Of a DNA stretch of 64,000 nucleotides, positions 1 to 7,929 are shown piece after piece. The notes under the pieces were generated by a model, which did no database searches, was not told where the DNA came from, and saw only the letters and a program-made list of their open reading frames with translations. This stretch comes from Candidatus Nitrososphaera gargensis Ga9.2. GTDB taxonomy: Archaea > Thermoproteota > Nitrososphaeria > Nitrososphaerales > Nitrososphaeraceae. The stretch is from positions 868,001 to 932,000 of the forward strand of contig NC_018719.1 in NCBI RefSeq assembly GCF_000303155.1, written 5' to 3'. Within the stretch, counting starts at the first letter, position 1; every line of letters starts with the position of its first letter. The position numbers and the translations under genes are program-made.

Positions 1-567
1 GAGCGCAAGCCCGCCTTTTGACCTTATCTCTTTGAAGCCTTTTGCCTTGCTGCTGTAGTGTATCAGCCCGCCAAACGTGCTGATGTAGCAGTCCGCACCG
101 GAGGAGTTTTTGTGGATCAGGCGTTCGGACTCGATCGCCATTTCGCATATCTTGTGCCTGCTTGGCTTTTTCTGAAAGAGCGAGTTCACTGCAGCCACAG
201 TGGCAACACATGCCGCCGCAGACGACCCAAGCCCAATGCCTGGCGGCACATCGGAAGAAATGGCTACCTTTATTCCTGTCCTTTTGCCCCTTGCCACAAG
301 GACCTGCGTGATTGCGCTATGAAGCGGGTCCAAGGCCGACCTTGCCTCCGTGCCGCCTTCAATTGCCTTGAAGCCAGAGCTACTGTATTCGCCGGCCAGC
401 CCTATGTCAGACCTGATGACTATTTTATCTTCTTTGTCTATTGTGCGGGCGTCAACTGTTATGCGCCTGTTTATCGATGCCAGAATGGCCGGGTTGCCAT
501 AGACTACAAAGTGCTCTCCAAACAGGATTACCTTGGCCGGTGCAGACGCCCTCCCGCCCTTTGTCAT
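1..567 (-). CDS. mvk: Mevalonate kinase, 3' part cut by window edge
   Basis: This GHMP kinase phosphorylates mevalonate with ATP in the archaeal isoprenoid-lipid pathway. Reading leftward from the ATG at 567, the first 189 codons are present. The N-terminal segment APAKVILFGEHFVVYG is the family's nucleotide/substrate motif, and PPGIGLGSSAA is the glycine/serine-rich phosphate-binding loop. The start overlaps the stop of the upstream MEMO gene as ATGA (564-567), which points to translational coupling. Mevalonate kinase downstream of MEMO and uS2 is a familiar archaeal arrangement. The frame is open to base 1, so the C-terminal half lies outside the window. Confidence 0.93.
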   Translation of the reverse strand, partial: MTKGGRASAPAKVILFGEHFVVYGNPAILASINRRITVDARTIDKEDKIVIRSDIGLAGEYSSSGFKAIEGGTEARSALDPLHSAITQVLVARGKRTGIKVAISSDVPPGIGLGSSAAACVATVAAVNSLFQKKPSRHKICEMAIESERLIHKNSSGADCYISTFGGLIHYSSKAKGFKEIRSKGGLAL

Positions 568-1412
568 ATGAACACTATCGAAGAATACCCCACTACCGCG
601 CTGGTGTCCCCGGTGATGTCTCCGCTTGTAGCATACTTTAACAGCTCGCCTCTGGTGGCTCCAAGGTTCTTTGCCGCGACCATCATTGTTGCGATCGCCC
701 CGTAGCCGCAGGCAGAAACATCCAGCCTCTCAAGGACTGCATAAAACTTGTTAACGTCAAGGGCAAGGATGGCCTTTATCAGCTCGGCGTCCTTCCTGTG
801 TGCCTCATTGTTTGGCTCATAGTGCGTAAAGTCGGACGACGCGATGAGCAGCGTGGAATCGGCGACCCTTTTCTCGACAATGGTTTCAGATATCGCGTTT
901 CCCAAGTCATAGGCAGTCTCGCTCCGCTGAGAGACAAGCACTATTGGCACGATCCGAAAATCCTGCTTGATGTACTGCAGGAACGGCAGCTGGACTTCAA
1001 GGCAGTGGTCGCGGCTGTGGGCAAAGTTGTCAAAATCAAGCGTGGACGACCTTGCCGCGATCCCTTCTGCCAGCTCTGAGTTTACCTTGACCTCGCCCAG
1101 CGGTGTTTCCCATTCGCCCTCCTTCATGGCAGCGACCCATGACCCGATCCCATAGTGGTTTGGGCCCACCATTATGACATCTTGAAAGTTGATTGATGAA
1201 ACTTCGTAAAAGCCATTTGCGGCGACTGCGCCAGAGTAAACATAGCCGGCGTGGGGAGACACAATGCCGTAGATCCTGCGTTTGTTGGCGGAAGGCGGGG
1301 CCCTGCCGGGTCCAAAGCGCTGGTTGCGAAAAGATTCGTCGACAAGCCCCCTCAGCTCTCGGGGGTTGTCGGGATAAAACATGCCGGCGACTGCTGGCGC
1401 CCTTTTTGTCAA
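564..1412 (-). CDS. MEMO1 family protein
   Basis: This 282-residue protein belongs to the MEMO family, which shares its fold with extradiol-type dioxygenases; its role in archaea is not settled. Family features are the N-terminal RAPAVAGMFYP, the histidine in SPHAGYVYSG, and the later SSDFTHYEP and TSGDITGD segments. Length matches the family. The start ATG at 1412 overlaps the uS2 stop by four bases and its own stop overlaps the mevalonate kinase start, so three genes are tightly coupled. The position between a ribosomal protein and an isoprenoid enzyme is typical for archaea and does not by itself reveal its function. Confidence 0.93.
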   Translation of the reverse strand: MTKRAPAVAGMFYPDNPRELRGLVDESFRNQRFGPGRAPPSANKRRIYGIVSPHAGYVYSGAVAANGFYEVSSINFQDVIMVGPNHYGIGSWVAAMKEGEWETPLGEVKVNSELAEGIAARSSTLDFDNFAHSRDHCLEVQLPFLQYIKQDFRIVPIVLVSQRSETAYDLGNAISETIVEKRVADSTLLIASSDFTHYEPNNEAHRKDAELIKAILALDVNKFYAVLERLDVSACGYGAIATMMVAAKNLGATRGELLKYATSGDITGDTSAVVGYSSIVFI

Positions 1413-2140
1413 GATACTTCCTCGACTAACTTTGTCTCAAAGTCGTCGATTGAAGCCTTTTCCAGCATTTCGCTGTCGGACTTGATCGCTCCCTGCTTCT
1501 TGAGGACTTCTCTTGCAAGGAGCCAGTACACAGTGGCCAGAGCCTTGCGTCCTCTGTTGTTTGCGGGTATCACCAAGTCGACCTTTGAAGTGACGTTGTC
1601 GCTGTTGGCAATCGCAATGACTGGCACTCCTGCCCTTGTGGCTTCAAGGACTGCCTGCTGGTCAGCCTGCGGGTCGGTCACTACCACTATTTCCGGCTCC
1701 ATGTAGTTGGGAAGCGACGGGTTGGTGAACGTGCCGGGCATAAACCGGCCCAGAATCTGGGTTGCGCCTGTCAGCTCGCAGAACTTTTCCACCGGGGTCT
1801 TGCCGTATTCGCGGGCAGAAGTCACGGCAACCTTGGAGATGTTTGCCCTGCCGATGAACTTGGCGGCAACGTCGACCCTTGCCAGAGTCTTGCTGATGTC
1901 AAGGATGTATAGGCCCTCGGGGTTGGCCTTGACAATGAACGGTGCCATGAACTTTGTCTTGACCGGGGTGCCCACGCGGATTCCTGTGGAAAGTATCATC
2001 TTTTCTAAATTATCGGTATCAATTGCCTCCTGACCCTCTTGGGTTTCAACCGGCGCAGAGTCTGACAGTGGTGCTTCCTCGTCTATCCCTGCACTCGTTT
2101 TATCATCAATATCGTCAGGGCGATCTTTAGGATTACTCAT
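1409..2140 (-). CDS. rpsB: Small ribosomal subunit protein uS2 (S2)
   Basis: This is the 30S protein uS2 (archaeal S2/Sa type), 243 residues. The region from about residue 50 carries the family signature, including VGTPVKTKFMAPFI, GLYILDISKTLARVD, GRFMPGTFTNP and PEIVVVTDPQADQQA. The first about 45 residues are acidic and low in complexity, a lineage-specific extension with no assigned role. It is coupled to MEMO by an ATGA overlap. In most archaea enolase lies directly upstream; here eno ends near 5304 and a 3.1-kb accessory insert separates the two, so uS2 probably needs its own promoter in 2141-2366. Confidence 0.97.
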   Translation of the reverse strand: MSNPKDRPDDIDDKTSAGIDEEAPLSDSAPVETQEGQEAIDTDNLEKMILSTGIRVGTPVKTKFMAPFIVKANPEGLYILDISKTLARVDVAAKFIGRANISKVAVTSAREYGKTPVEKFCELTGATQILGRFMPGTFTNPSLPNYMEPEIVVVTDPQADQQAVLEATRAGVPVIAIANSDNVTSKVDLVIPANNRGRKALATVYWLLAREVLKKQGAIKSDSEMLEKASIDDFETKLVEEVS

Positions 2141-2173
2141 ATCACGTAGAGGTCAGTCGGCCATACCTTCTAT

Positions 2174-2217
2174 TAAATCATTCCTTGGAGGTAGGCAGCC
2201 ACACTATTAGAAAATCA
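2174..2217. repeat. 44-nt intergenic repeat, copy 1
   Basis: This 44-nt block recurs at 3610-3653 with two mismatches, one around the centre and one near the end. Both copies lie upstream of small plus-strand genes in the insert between rpsB and eno. Each is followed about 85-95 nt later by a copy of the AGCCAAAGGCTCAAAAGC motif. No coding potential is apparent. Confidence 0.85.
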
Positions 2218-2302
2218 ATCACCTCAACAATGATTTACAGAGTGCGCAAGTGCAGATAGAACCGACTTGTGTTTAAGTCTTTGGAGAAGGATAGAATAGA
2301 AT

Positions 2303-2320
2303 AGCCAAAGGCTCAAAAGC
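2303..2320 (+). repeat. AGCCAAAGGCTCAAAAGC motif, copy 1 of 4
   Basis: The 18-nt motif is present here and identically at 3746-3763. A shortened copy lies at 3511-3525, just behind the stop of the beta-propeller gene, and a one-mismatch copy at 4360-4376. Three copies sit 33-97 nt upstream of a start codon. A looser version (ACAAAAGCTCAAAAGCT) precedes the related pseudogene at 22764. It may be a regulatory element or part of a transcript leader; its function is unknown. Confidence 0.7.
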
Positions 2321-2366
2321 AACCTACTAATGTTATTGTCAAGGGAATGGCGGTAGTAGTCAGCTG

Positions 2367-3512
2367 ATGATGCCAGTAATTGCAAAGATAGGGCTTGCTA
2401 TCACTTCTTTTCTAATGCTGTTCCTTTCTTTATTCTTGACAGCTGCCTTTGACTCTCACGCTTTTACACAAACACAAGAAGCACCTATGAATTATTTCAA
2501 GGCAGAAGGAGTTGTCACTGAGATTGACGTATCAGAAATGCAATCTGAGATAGTATCACCAACAGGCAACGATGATGATCATAACAGGACATACTTTGAA
2601 TTGCACGATTGGGATTCTCAATCAGGAAAGGTGCTCTTTACCTCCGGCCAATTTATCGGGATAATGAACGCCAATGCAACAGATATTCAAAAAATCATTT
2701 TGCCATCTGAGTTGCACGATGAGCTTTGCTGGGAATGTAGCCCTGTAAGAAAAGCTCTATTCATCAACAACACAACAATCTATGCTCTAGCACAAAATAA
2801 CCTTCTAATTTATGAAATTACTAATGATGCATTAGTCAATGCCGGACAGTACCAGCTAGCGGGTTCTATTACATCATTTGACATTATCAGACAGACAAAT
2901 GGTGATAGCAGTAACAACAGCAGCGACACCAATTTCAACCTTGTACTTGTCGACTCATACTGTACACTGTGGCTATCCGACCCTCTTGGTAAGAAGATAT
3001 CAAAGCTCTATGAAGCTCAAATGGCATCAGATTTTGCCGTCAGTCCTGATGGAAGAAAAATTGCCTTTGTAGTTAATGACAGTATTGAGGGGCATGTTTA
3101 CTTGCACACGGTGCGATTAATCATATTGGATATTGAAAATAGCAGCAACAACAAAACACACCAAGTCTATGAAGAAATGACAGACACAACTCCAAACTGG
3201 ATAAAATGGAGTCCAGATGGCAAATTGATTTTATTTCGAGAGGTTGGTGGCCGTCATAATCCCACTGCAACTCTTGAAGCTATAAGTACTGATGGTTCAT
3301 ATCGTGAGATACTTTATGGTGGACTAGATGCCCCAACAAGCTATGTTGTGAGCAAAGATGGCACTACAATTTTGATTGGTGTGTCTGCTTCAAAGCTTTA
3401 CCGGCTAGATTTGGCACATCCTATTCCTGAATTTCATTCTCTTGCTCTTGTTATTGCAGCTTTGTCAATATCCAGCATTATTTTGGCGCACACATACATG
3501 AAAAACAGGTAG
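2367..3512 (+). CDS. Secreted TolB-like beta-propeller protein with C-terminal anchor
   Basis: This 381-residue protein starts with a hydrophobic signal segment (about residues 5-32). Several propeller-blade motifs follow, such as DFAVSPDGRKIAFV and NWIKWSPDGKLILF, typical of TolB/WD40-like folds. The C-terminus has a PEF tripeptide, a hydrophobic stretch and a short basic tail (MKNR). That layout resembles archaeal PEF-type sorting signals, although the match is loose. It therefore probably sits on the outer face of the membrane. The gene lies alone in the insert between rpsB and eno, downstream of a repeat. A related but broken copy is at 22764-23871. The ligand or activity is unknown. Confidence 0.75.
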   Translation: MMPVIAKIGLAITSFLMLFLSLFLTAAFDSHAFTQTQEAPMNYFKAEGVVTEIDVSEMQSEIVSPTGNDDDHNRTYFELHDWDSQSGKVLFTSGQFIGIMNANATDIQKIILPSELHDELCWECSPVRKALFINNTTIYALAQNNLLIYEITNDALVNAGQYQLAGSITSFDIIRQTNGDSSNNSSDTNFNLVLVDSYCTLWLSDPLGKKISKLYEAQMASDFAVSPDGRKIAFVVNDSIEGHVYLHTVRLIILDIENSSNNKTHQVYEEMTDTTPNWIKWSPDGKLILFREVGGRHNPTATLEAISTDGSYREILYGGLDAPTSYVVSKDGTTILIGVSASKLYRLDLAHPIPEFHSLALVIAALSISSIILAHTYMKNR

Positions 3513-3609
3513 CCAAAGGCTCAAACAAATTGTCTACTTAAATTGTTCCCTGACAGAAAATAAAAACGGCCTGAAAAGGCGGATGCTATAAATCATTCAT
3601 GCCCTCCAG

Positions 3610-3653
3610 TAAATCATTCCTTGGATGTAGGCAGCCACACTATTAGAAGATCA
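3610..3653. repeat. 44-nt intergenic repeat, copy 2
   Basis: This is the second copy of the block at 2174-2217, with 42 of 44 positions identical. The sequence 3' of it also resembles the region following copy 1 for a stretch (a purine-rich part with GCGCAG/GCGCAAG and GATAGA), so the duplicated unit may extend beyond the 44 nt. Confidence 0.85.
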
Positions 3654-3745
3654 GTGACGATTAGAAACTGCGCAGGTTTAGATAGAGCACGCTTGCCTTT
3701 ATGTTTTTAACAGTCCGCCCGCGGAAGAAAGAACCAAATTGTTTC

Positions 3746-3763
3746 AGCCAAAGGCTCAAAAGC
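3746..3763 (+). repeat. AGCCAAAGGCTCAAAAGC motif, exact second copy
   Basis: It is identical over 18 nt to 2303-2320 and lies 33 nt upstream of the ATG at 3796. Confidence 0.7.
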
Positions 3764-3795
3764 GATGATACCTATCTATGATATGATTGGCAAAC

Positions 3796-4026
3796 ATGCT
3801 TGATGACTCTGCTAATGATGCAACTGACATAGATGCCAAGATTGCCTATCATCAAGAGATGGAGCACATTGCAATACAATCAGGTGATTTTACAAAGGCT
3901 GAGCACCACAGAAGGATGGAGGAACTTTATGTGAAGATGAAAAAGCAGCAGAATAGTAGCTCTGCACAAGCTGCTGCCAAAAAAGACAGAAGGGATTTAG
4001 AGCTAGCCAGGAAGAATAACAAGTAG
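3796..4026 (+). CDS. Small charged, probably helical protein
   Basis: The protein has 76 residues from the ATG at 3796; a TTG at 3787 would add three. It is rich in Lys, Glu, Gln and Asp with heptad-like spacing, and a coiled coil or helical bundle is likely. It has no signal peptide, no membrane segment and no cysteines. I do not recognise a family. It is one of four short plus-strand genes in the insert that splits the eno-rpsB block, and it follows a copy of the repeated CCAAAGGCTC motif. Confidence 0.55.
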   Translation: MLDDSANDATDIDAKIAYHQEMEHIAIQSGDFTKAEHHRRMEELYVKMKKQQNSSSAQAAAKKDRRDLELARKNNK

Positions 4027-4066
4027 TGGGATCTTTATTTCCTTATTTGACGTATGACAGAGTAGT

Positions 4067-4273
4067 GTGGTAGTAATAATTAGGCCACAAAAAGAACACC
4101 GGCCGAGTTCTCTCTTGTACAGGCTATTGATTAGTGCTTTTGGTGGCCTTTTGACTTATGGCATATTGTGGTCGATATATTTTCAGGATTATCAGTTGAT
4201 GATTCAGTTGTCGATTGTGCTTGCTGGCTTTATTCCATTAATGGCGTTTATCTTATTGGCAAGTAGCGTTTAG
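4067..4273 (+). CDS. Small membrane protein, two predicted TM helices
   Basis: This 68-residue protein has a basic N-terminus (RPQKEHRPSS) followed by two hydrophobic helices, roughly residues 18-38 and 45-66. The only in-frame start is GTG at 4067; the ATG at 4054 is in another frame and stops at once. There is no recognisable family. The gene could be a lineage-specific membrane microprotein or a chance frame, so support is moderate. Confidence 0.45.
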   Translation: MVVIIRPQKEHRPSSLLYRLLISAFGGLLTYGILWSIYFQDYQLMIQLSIVLAGFIPLMAFILLASSV

Positions 4274-4456
4274 AAACACAACAGACAAGAATAAGCATCC
4301 ATACCAAGCAAGACCAAAGACTCTTGGAAGGCAATCAGAAATAAAACATTACCAAGGATAGCCAAAGACTCAAAAGAATATGCCCTAGAGGAAGAATACA
4401 CAATGTTCTATATCTGCCATGCTGACCGTTGCCTAGTGTCCAAATAGGCTTTGCTT

Positions 4457-5155
4457 ATGCCAACCAAAGTCATAATATTTGCAGTTGCAATTTCAGCCCT
4501 AATCCTAGGAGGAACTGTTATGGTATTTGGTTTGACAGCTTATTATAATAGCATTTCTAACGACGCTCAAACAGCTGCACCACCTCCACCTAAAGATCCT
4601 CATCTTCTTCTGCCAATAGCAGAAACAAAAGAAAACAGCGACAAAGAGGAGGAACAGCAACAGCAGCAACTGACAGGCAAACTGAGTCTATACATACTGC
4701 CACTTGACTATGGAGTGCGCTACCAATCAAGTGAAATAGTTTCCAGAATAGGCAATAGTCTGCTACCCAAGATAACGGCAGCTTATTACACCACATCAGG
4801 TGCTTCGCCGCAAGGGTCGCACACATTTGAAAGCGTGACATTGACTGAGCAGAATATCGCTGCTAACTTGAAGGCTGACGGTCTCTAGGCCGGCGAGAGA
4901 GTCAAAATGGCTATGTTTCAACCAGTAGATACCGTGAAGATACACATTGACCAGGATGTCAAAAAGCCTGATGGTACGCAAGTAACTATCGACGATATTA
5001 GGCCCGACTACTTATTTGGAAACGGCGTTACATGCTGCGGGTTCACACTAAAGGATGGAACAGACGTAGCAGCTGTTTTCTTCGTAGTAGACCAAGCTTA
5101 TGACACACAGGTAAGAGCGATACTTGAAGATATCAAGACTGCAGTGGTGAGCTAG
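4457..5155 (+). pseudogene. Secreted protein gene interrupted by one in-frame TAG
   Basis: One reading frame runs from ATG 4457 to TAG 5153-5155 and is broken only by TAG at 4886-4888. The first part has a signal/anchor helix (about residues 4-28), a Pro-rich and a Glu/Gln-rich linker and a beta-rich start. The part after the stop (from 4889) contains DGTQVTIDDI and a FGNGVT-like motif. Both segments match in order the secreted protein at 10897-11391, which has DGTLLTVADI and AFGNGVTVGG at the same spacing. The two are therefore paralogues, and this copy is either a nonsense-mutated pseudogene or a readthrough gene. A separate downstream start (ATG 4907) would make only the C-terminal half. 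Confidence 0.7.
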
Positions 5156-5303
5156 GCGCAATGACGTGGCTCTAACGGTTTTTGGTCAGGCATTGCTGCA
5201 AGCAATATTATAGACGGCTGAGTGCGCAATGTAGCCAAAAGTTCGCAAGAATCGCCCAAGCACTTTTTGTCAGTAATGTATAGGCTATCTGAAAGGTAAG
5301 ATG

Positions 5304-6542
5304 CTAGGTATTATTCATCCCCTCAATTAGATCATACTCTGTCAAGCGCACCAGCTCGTTCAGCTTTGCCACGCGCTCACCTCCAAGCACGCCCGTCTTT
5401 ATCATCCTAGAGCCTGTGGCGATTGCAATGTGCGAGATGTGCGAGTCGACAGACTCACCAGACCTATGGGACGTTATTATCCTTATGTTGTTCTTGCTGC
5501 ATTCCTCTGCAAACTTTATCGCGTCGTACAGGCTGCCTGCCTGGTTGACCTTCAGTATGGCACCGCTGCACGCTCCATATCTCACGGCCTCCCTTACCTT
5601 GCCTGCGTTTGTGACCAGCATGTCGTCGCCAGTCACCAGAGTCTTTTGATTCTTTTTAGTCAGGACTGCCATGCTTTCAAAATCACCTTCGTGCACAGGG
5701 TCTTCGGCGTAGACAAGCTTGTAGTCGCGCACCAGCCTGCTTGCAAACTCGATTTGCTCGCCGGTGTCGCGCTTAATTCCTTGGCGGGCATAGTTGTAAA
5801 CGTTGTTCTTTTCGTCCCAGAACGACGAGCTGGCAAAATCAATTCCTATCGCCATGTCTTTGCCAAGGGTGTAGCCACAGTTCCTGACAGCCTTTTCTAC
5901 TATCTCTAGCGCCTGATCGTTGTTCACGTTTGGAGCCCATGCGCCTTCGTCGCCCCTGCCGTAGGTAAAGCGCCTGTCTATCGACTCGATCACCTTGCGG
6001 GTCTCGGCGTGCACCTTAAAGTTCATCTCCAGTGCCTCGACAATGCCCTTTGCGCCCACGGGGCAGGCAAGGATCTCCTGAATATCAGGGGTACCGGGCC
6101 CTGCATGCGCACCGCCTCCCAAAATGTTGCCAAGCGGGAACGGGAACTTGTAAGGCTTGGCTGGCTTTAGCAGCTTGAAAAGTGGGACGTTGAGTGCCCT
6201 GGCGGCCGAGTCGACTGCTGCAATGGAAAGCGCGTACGCGACTGATCCGCCGATCGTGGAATAGTTGTCTGTCTTGTCGATCGATCTCAGTGTGTCAAAG
6301 ACTGCCTGCGGGTTCTCTGCCTGCAACCCGATAAACTTTTTTGCATTTGTATTGAACGCTGCAAGTGCCTTTTCGGGCTTGTTCTCCGGAAAGCTCTGGG
6401 CTTCAAGCCTGCCCACTGACGCGCCGGAAGGCGCGCACGCCCTTCCTATGAACTTGTTGTCGGTCACGACATCGATTTCGATGGTCTTGCTTCCCCTGCT
6501 ATTGAAAACTATTCTGCCGCGGACTGCAGTGATAGAAGGCAT
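5304..6542 (-). CDS. eno: Enolase (phosphopyruvate hydratase)
   Basis: Enolase interconverts 2-phosphoglycerate and phosphoenolpyruvate, used here mainly in gluconeogenesis. From the ATG at 6542 the protein has about 412 residues, the family length; a TTG six bases upstream is less likely. Visible signatures are AVRGRIVFNSRGSKTIE at the N-terminus, LGNILGGGAHAGPGTPDIQE, the metal ligands in GIDFASSSF, VYAEDPVHEGD and VTGDDM, the catalytic lysine in AILKVNQAGSL, and TSHRSGES. It ends in TAG, so TAG is a working stop in a core gene of this genome. rpoN lies 46 nt upstream on the same strand. Confidence 0.97.
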   Translation of the reverse strand: MPSITAVRGRIVFNSRGSKTIEIDVVTDNKFIGRACAPSGASVGRLEAQSFPENKPEKALAAFNTNAKKFIGLQAENPQAVFDTLRSIDKTDNYSTIGGSVAYALSIAAVDSAARALNVPLFKLLKPAKPYKFPFPLGNILGGGAHAGPGTPDIQEILACPVGAKGIVEALEMNFKVHAETRKVIESIDRRFTYGRGDEGAWAPNVNNDQALEIVEKAVRNCGYTLGKDMAIGIDFASSSFWDEKNNVYNYARQGIKRDTGEQIEFASRLVRDYKLVYAEDPVHEGDFESMAVLTKKNQKTLVTGDDMLVTNAGKVREAVRYGACSGAILKVNQAGSLYDAIKFAEECSKNNIRIITSHRSGESVDSHISHIAIATGSRMIKTGVLGGERVAKLNELVRLTEYDLIEGMNNT

Positions 6543-6588
6543 ATACAAGTTTGACCTGAATTCGACGTTATTTATTATTTATTTGTGA

Positions 6589-6825
6589 TTATTCTATTTC
6601 CGACTGGATCTCGGACATGCGCCTTCTCAGCGCCTCATAGTAGGGGATAATCTGGTAGATGGTCTCGATGCTAGAGATGTACATTCTCCTGCAGCAGTAA
6701 CGCTTGATGTTGAGCGAATCCATCACCTTTGCGGGGTCCTCGCCGGCCTTGACTCTGTTAGAGTACTCGGCATACTTGTCTGCGATAAGGTTGCCGCAGG
6801 TAAAACAGCGAACCGGGATTAGCAT
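6589..6825 (-). CDS. rpoN: DNA-directed RNA polymerase subunit N (Rpb10)
   Basis: This small zinc-binding subunit helps assemble the archaeal RNA polymerase. From the ATG at 6825 the protein begins [14 protein letters not shown], the canonical RpoN start; a TTG at 6846 would add seven residues without family support. The zinc ligands are the CFTCG pair and the adjacent cysteines in KRYCCRRM. The C-terminus is longer than the shortest archaeal RpoN proteins. It is placed directly upstream of eno, as in other archaea, but rpoK and the ribosomal proteins that often precede it are not here. Confidence 0.96.
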   Translation of the reverse strand: MLIPVRCFTCGNLIADKYAEYSNRVKAGEDPAKVMDSLNIKRYCCRRMYISSIETIYQIIPYYEALRRRMSEIQSEIE

Positions 6826-6956
6826 CTTTTCTTCTGCTCTTGTCAATGTGTCTAGGCATTATAAAAACCATTACTGCCACTGAAATCAGGCGCGTATGTG
6901 CGCATTTCCAGTGGGGCATCTCGAGCGGAACTTGCTTAAAAGAATTAAACTGTAAT

Positions 6957-7008
6957 TTTGTTGCATAACGAGAGGCAGTCAGACTAGGGGTAATAATATA
7001 TGCAACAA
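6957..7008. repeat. Inverted repeat TTGTTGCATA / TATGCAACAA
   Basis: TTGTTGCATA at 6958-6967 pairs perfectly with TATGCAACAA at 6999-7008. The left arm is part of TTTGTTGCATAACGAG (6957-6972), which recurs exactly at 15151-15166. The element lies in the 264-nt gap upstream of rpoN. It could be a trace of a small mobile element or a transcript end structure. Confidence 0.5.
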
Positions 7009-7089
7009 GATTTCGTCATATCAAGAGAATCCTAAGGTCAAGTCATCCAAGAATAAATTTCTGATCTGCTCTTTTCTAAAACAGGCATT

Positions 7090-7278
7090 TCATTCTCTCA
7101 ATCTCTCGACTCCTAAAGCATAGCCAACATGAATACACTCATCAGTTCTGCAGCTTAAGCACATCATCAAATCATCAATAATTCTTACTTCAACTATTTG
7201 CTGTTTCCTTCTATCATACATCTCAATTTTGTTGTCATATATTCTGAGCGTTAGAAGTCGAAATATGTCTTGTTCCAA
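7090..7278 (-). CDS. Small putative zinc-binding protein
   Basis: This 62-residue protein has a C-terminal cluster of the form Cys-x2-Cys-x4-Cys-x-His (CLSCRTDECIH) followed by a short hydrophobic helix. That is a compact metal site seen in many small archaeal proteins of unknown role. The N-terminal half is predicted beta/alpha with a basic patch (DRRKQQ). It is the last of three consecutive minus-strand genes, with a separate ORF 45 nt upstream. No family name can be given. Confidence 0.6.
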   Translation of the reverse strand: MEQDIFRLLTLRIYDNKIEMYDRRKQQIVEVRIIDDLMMCLSCRTDECIHVGYALGVERLRE

Positions 7279-7323
7279 AATGTCACCATGATAAGTTTCT
7301 GCTAAGAATCCTGATTCATTACT

Positions 7324-7923
7324 CTAACTCATGGAACGACTATTGTCTGAACTATAGCTAAGCTTGGACAAACTCAATTGTTCAGTAGCTCTAACTGTAA
7401 ATAATACATATTCTTCGTTTGATTCAAAACTAATCGGCAAATTACGATAGTATGTTTTGATTATGTCTTGTAGGTATTCTTTAAGAAATAGAGACCATTT
7501 TATTCCATGATTATGTTTAAGGATAAGCTTCACGATATTGGTAATTCCATTATTCTTGAATACTTGTAAAGAAAACCAACCAGAATACTTAGACATGAAT
7601 TCCAAATGCTTGAATAACTCTTCAGGTCTGCTAGTGTCGTAGATCAATGAGAATAACGACTTTACCACTTCTGGGATCAATTGCTGTTTTAGAATCTCCC
7701 AATCTTCATCGCTTACTGTATCAAGTAGGCCGGCAAAAAGATTAGATGGAAGTATAATTGGATTCAGCGGTTGTATTGATAATTCGAAGCTAATCCAACG
7801 TTTGAGTATTTTGTTAAGTAGCGTATTCGATGATAGATCTTCTCTATCAGCATGTTCTTTGAGGATCTGCAGGGAATCAGCATAGATACGAAATGTTATA
7901 GGCACTGACCTATTTTCTTTCAT
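7324..7923 (-). CDS. Uncharacterised protein with ribbon-helix-helix-like N-terminus
   Basis: This 199-residue protein has a first segment (about residues 8-45: a short strand PITFRIYADS, then two helices with LKEHADREDLSSNTLLNKIL) resembling a ribbon-helix-helix DNA-binding unit. The rest is mostly helical with no motif I recognise and no membrane segment. It starts six bases after the stop of the minus-strand cupredoxin gene, so the two are probably cotranscribed. A DNA-binding role is inferred only from the N-terminal pattern. Confidence 0.6.
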   Translation of the reverse strand: MKENRSVPITFRIYADSLQILKEHADREDLSSNTLLNKILKRWISFELSIQPLNPIILPSNLFAGLLDTVSDEDWEILKQQLIPEVVKSLFSLIYDTSRPEELFKHLEFMSKYSGWFSLQVFKNNGITNIVKLILKHNHGIKWSLFLKEYLQDIIKTYYRNLPISFESNEEYVLFTVRATEQLSLSKLSYSSDNSRSMS

Positions 7924-7929
7924 CTTTCT

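Noticed and set aside
58-705. Plus-strand frame over the left edge
   Set aside because: It is the mirror of mevalonate kinase and MEMO, has no motif and is full of Arg, Cys and Pro typical of an antisense frame.
4886-4888. TAG coding for pyrrolysine
   Set aside because: No pyl genes are in the window, the lineage is not known to use pyrrolysine, and core genes end in TAG.
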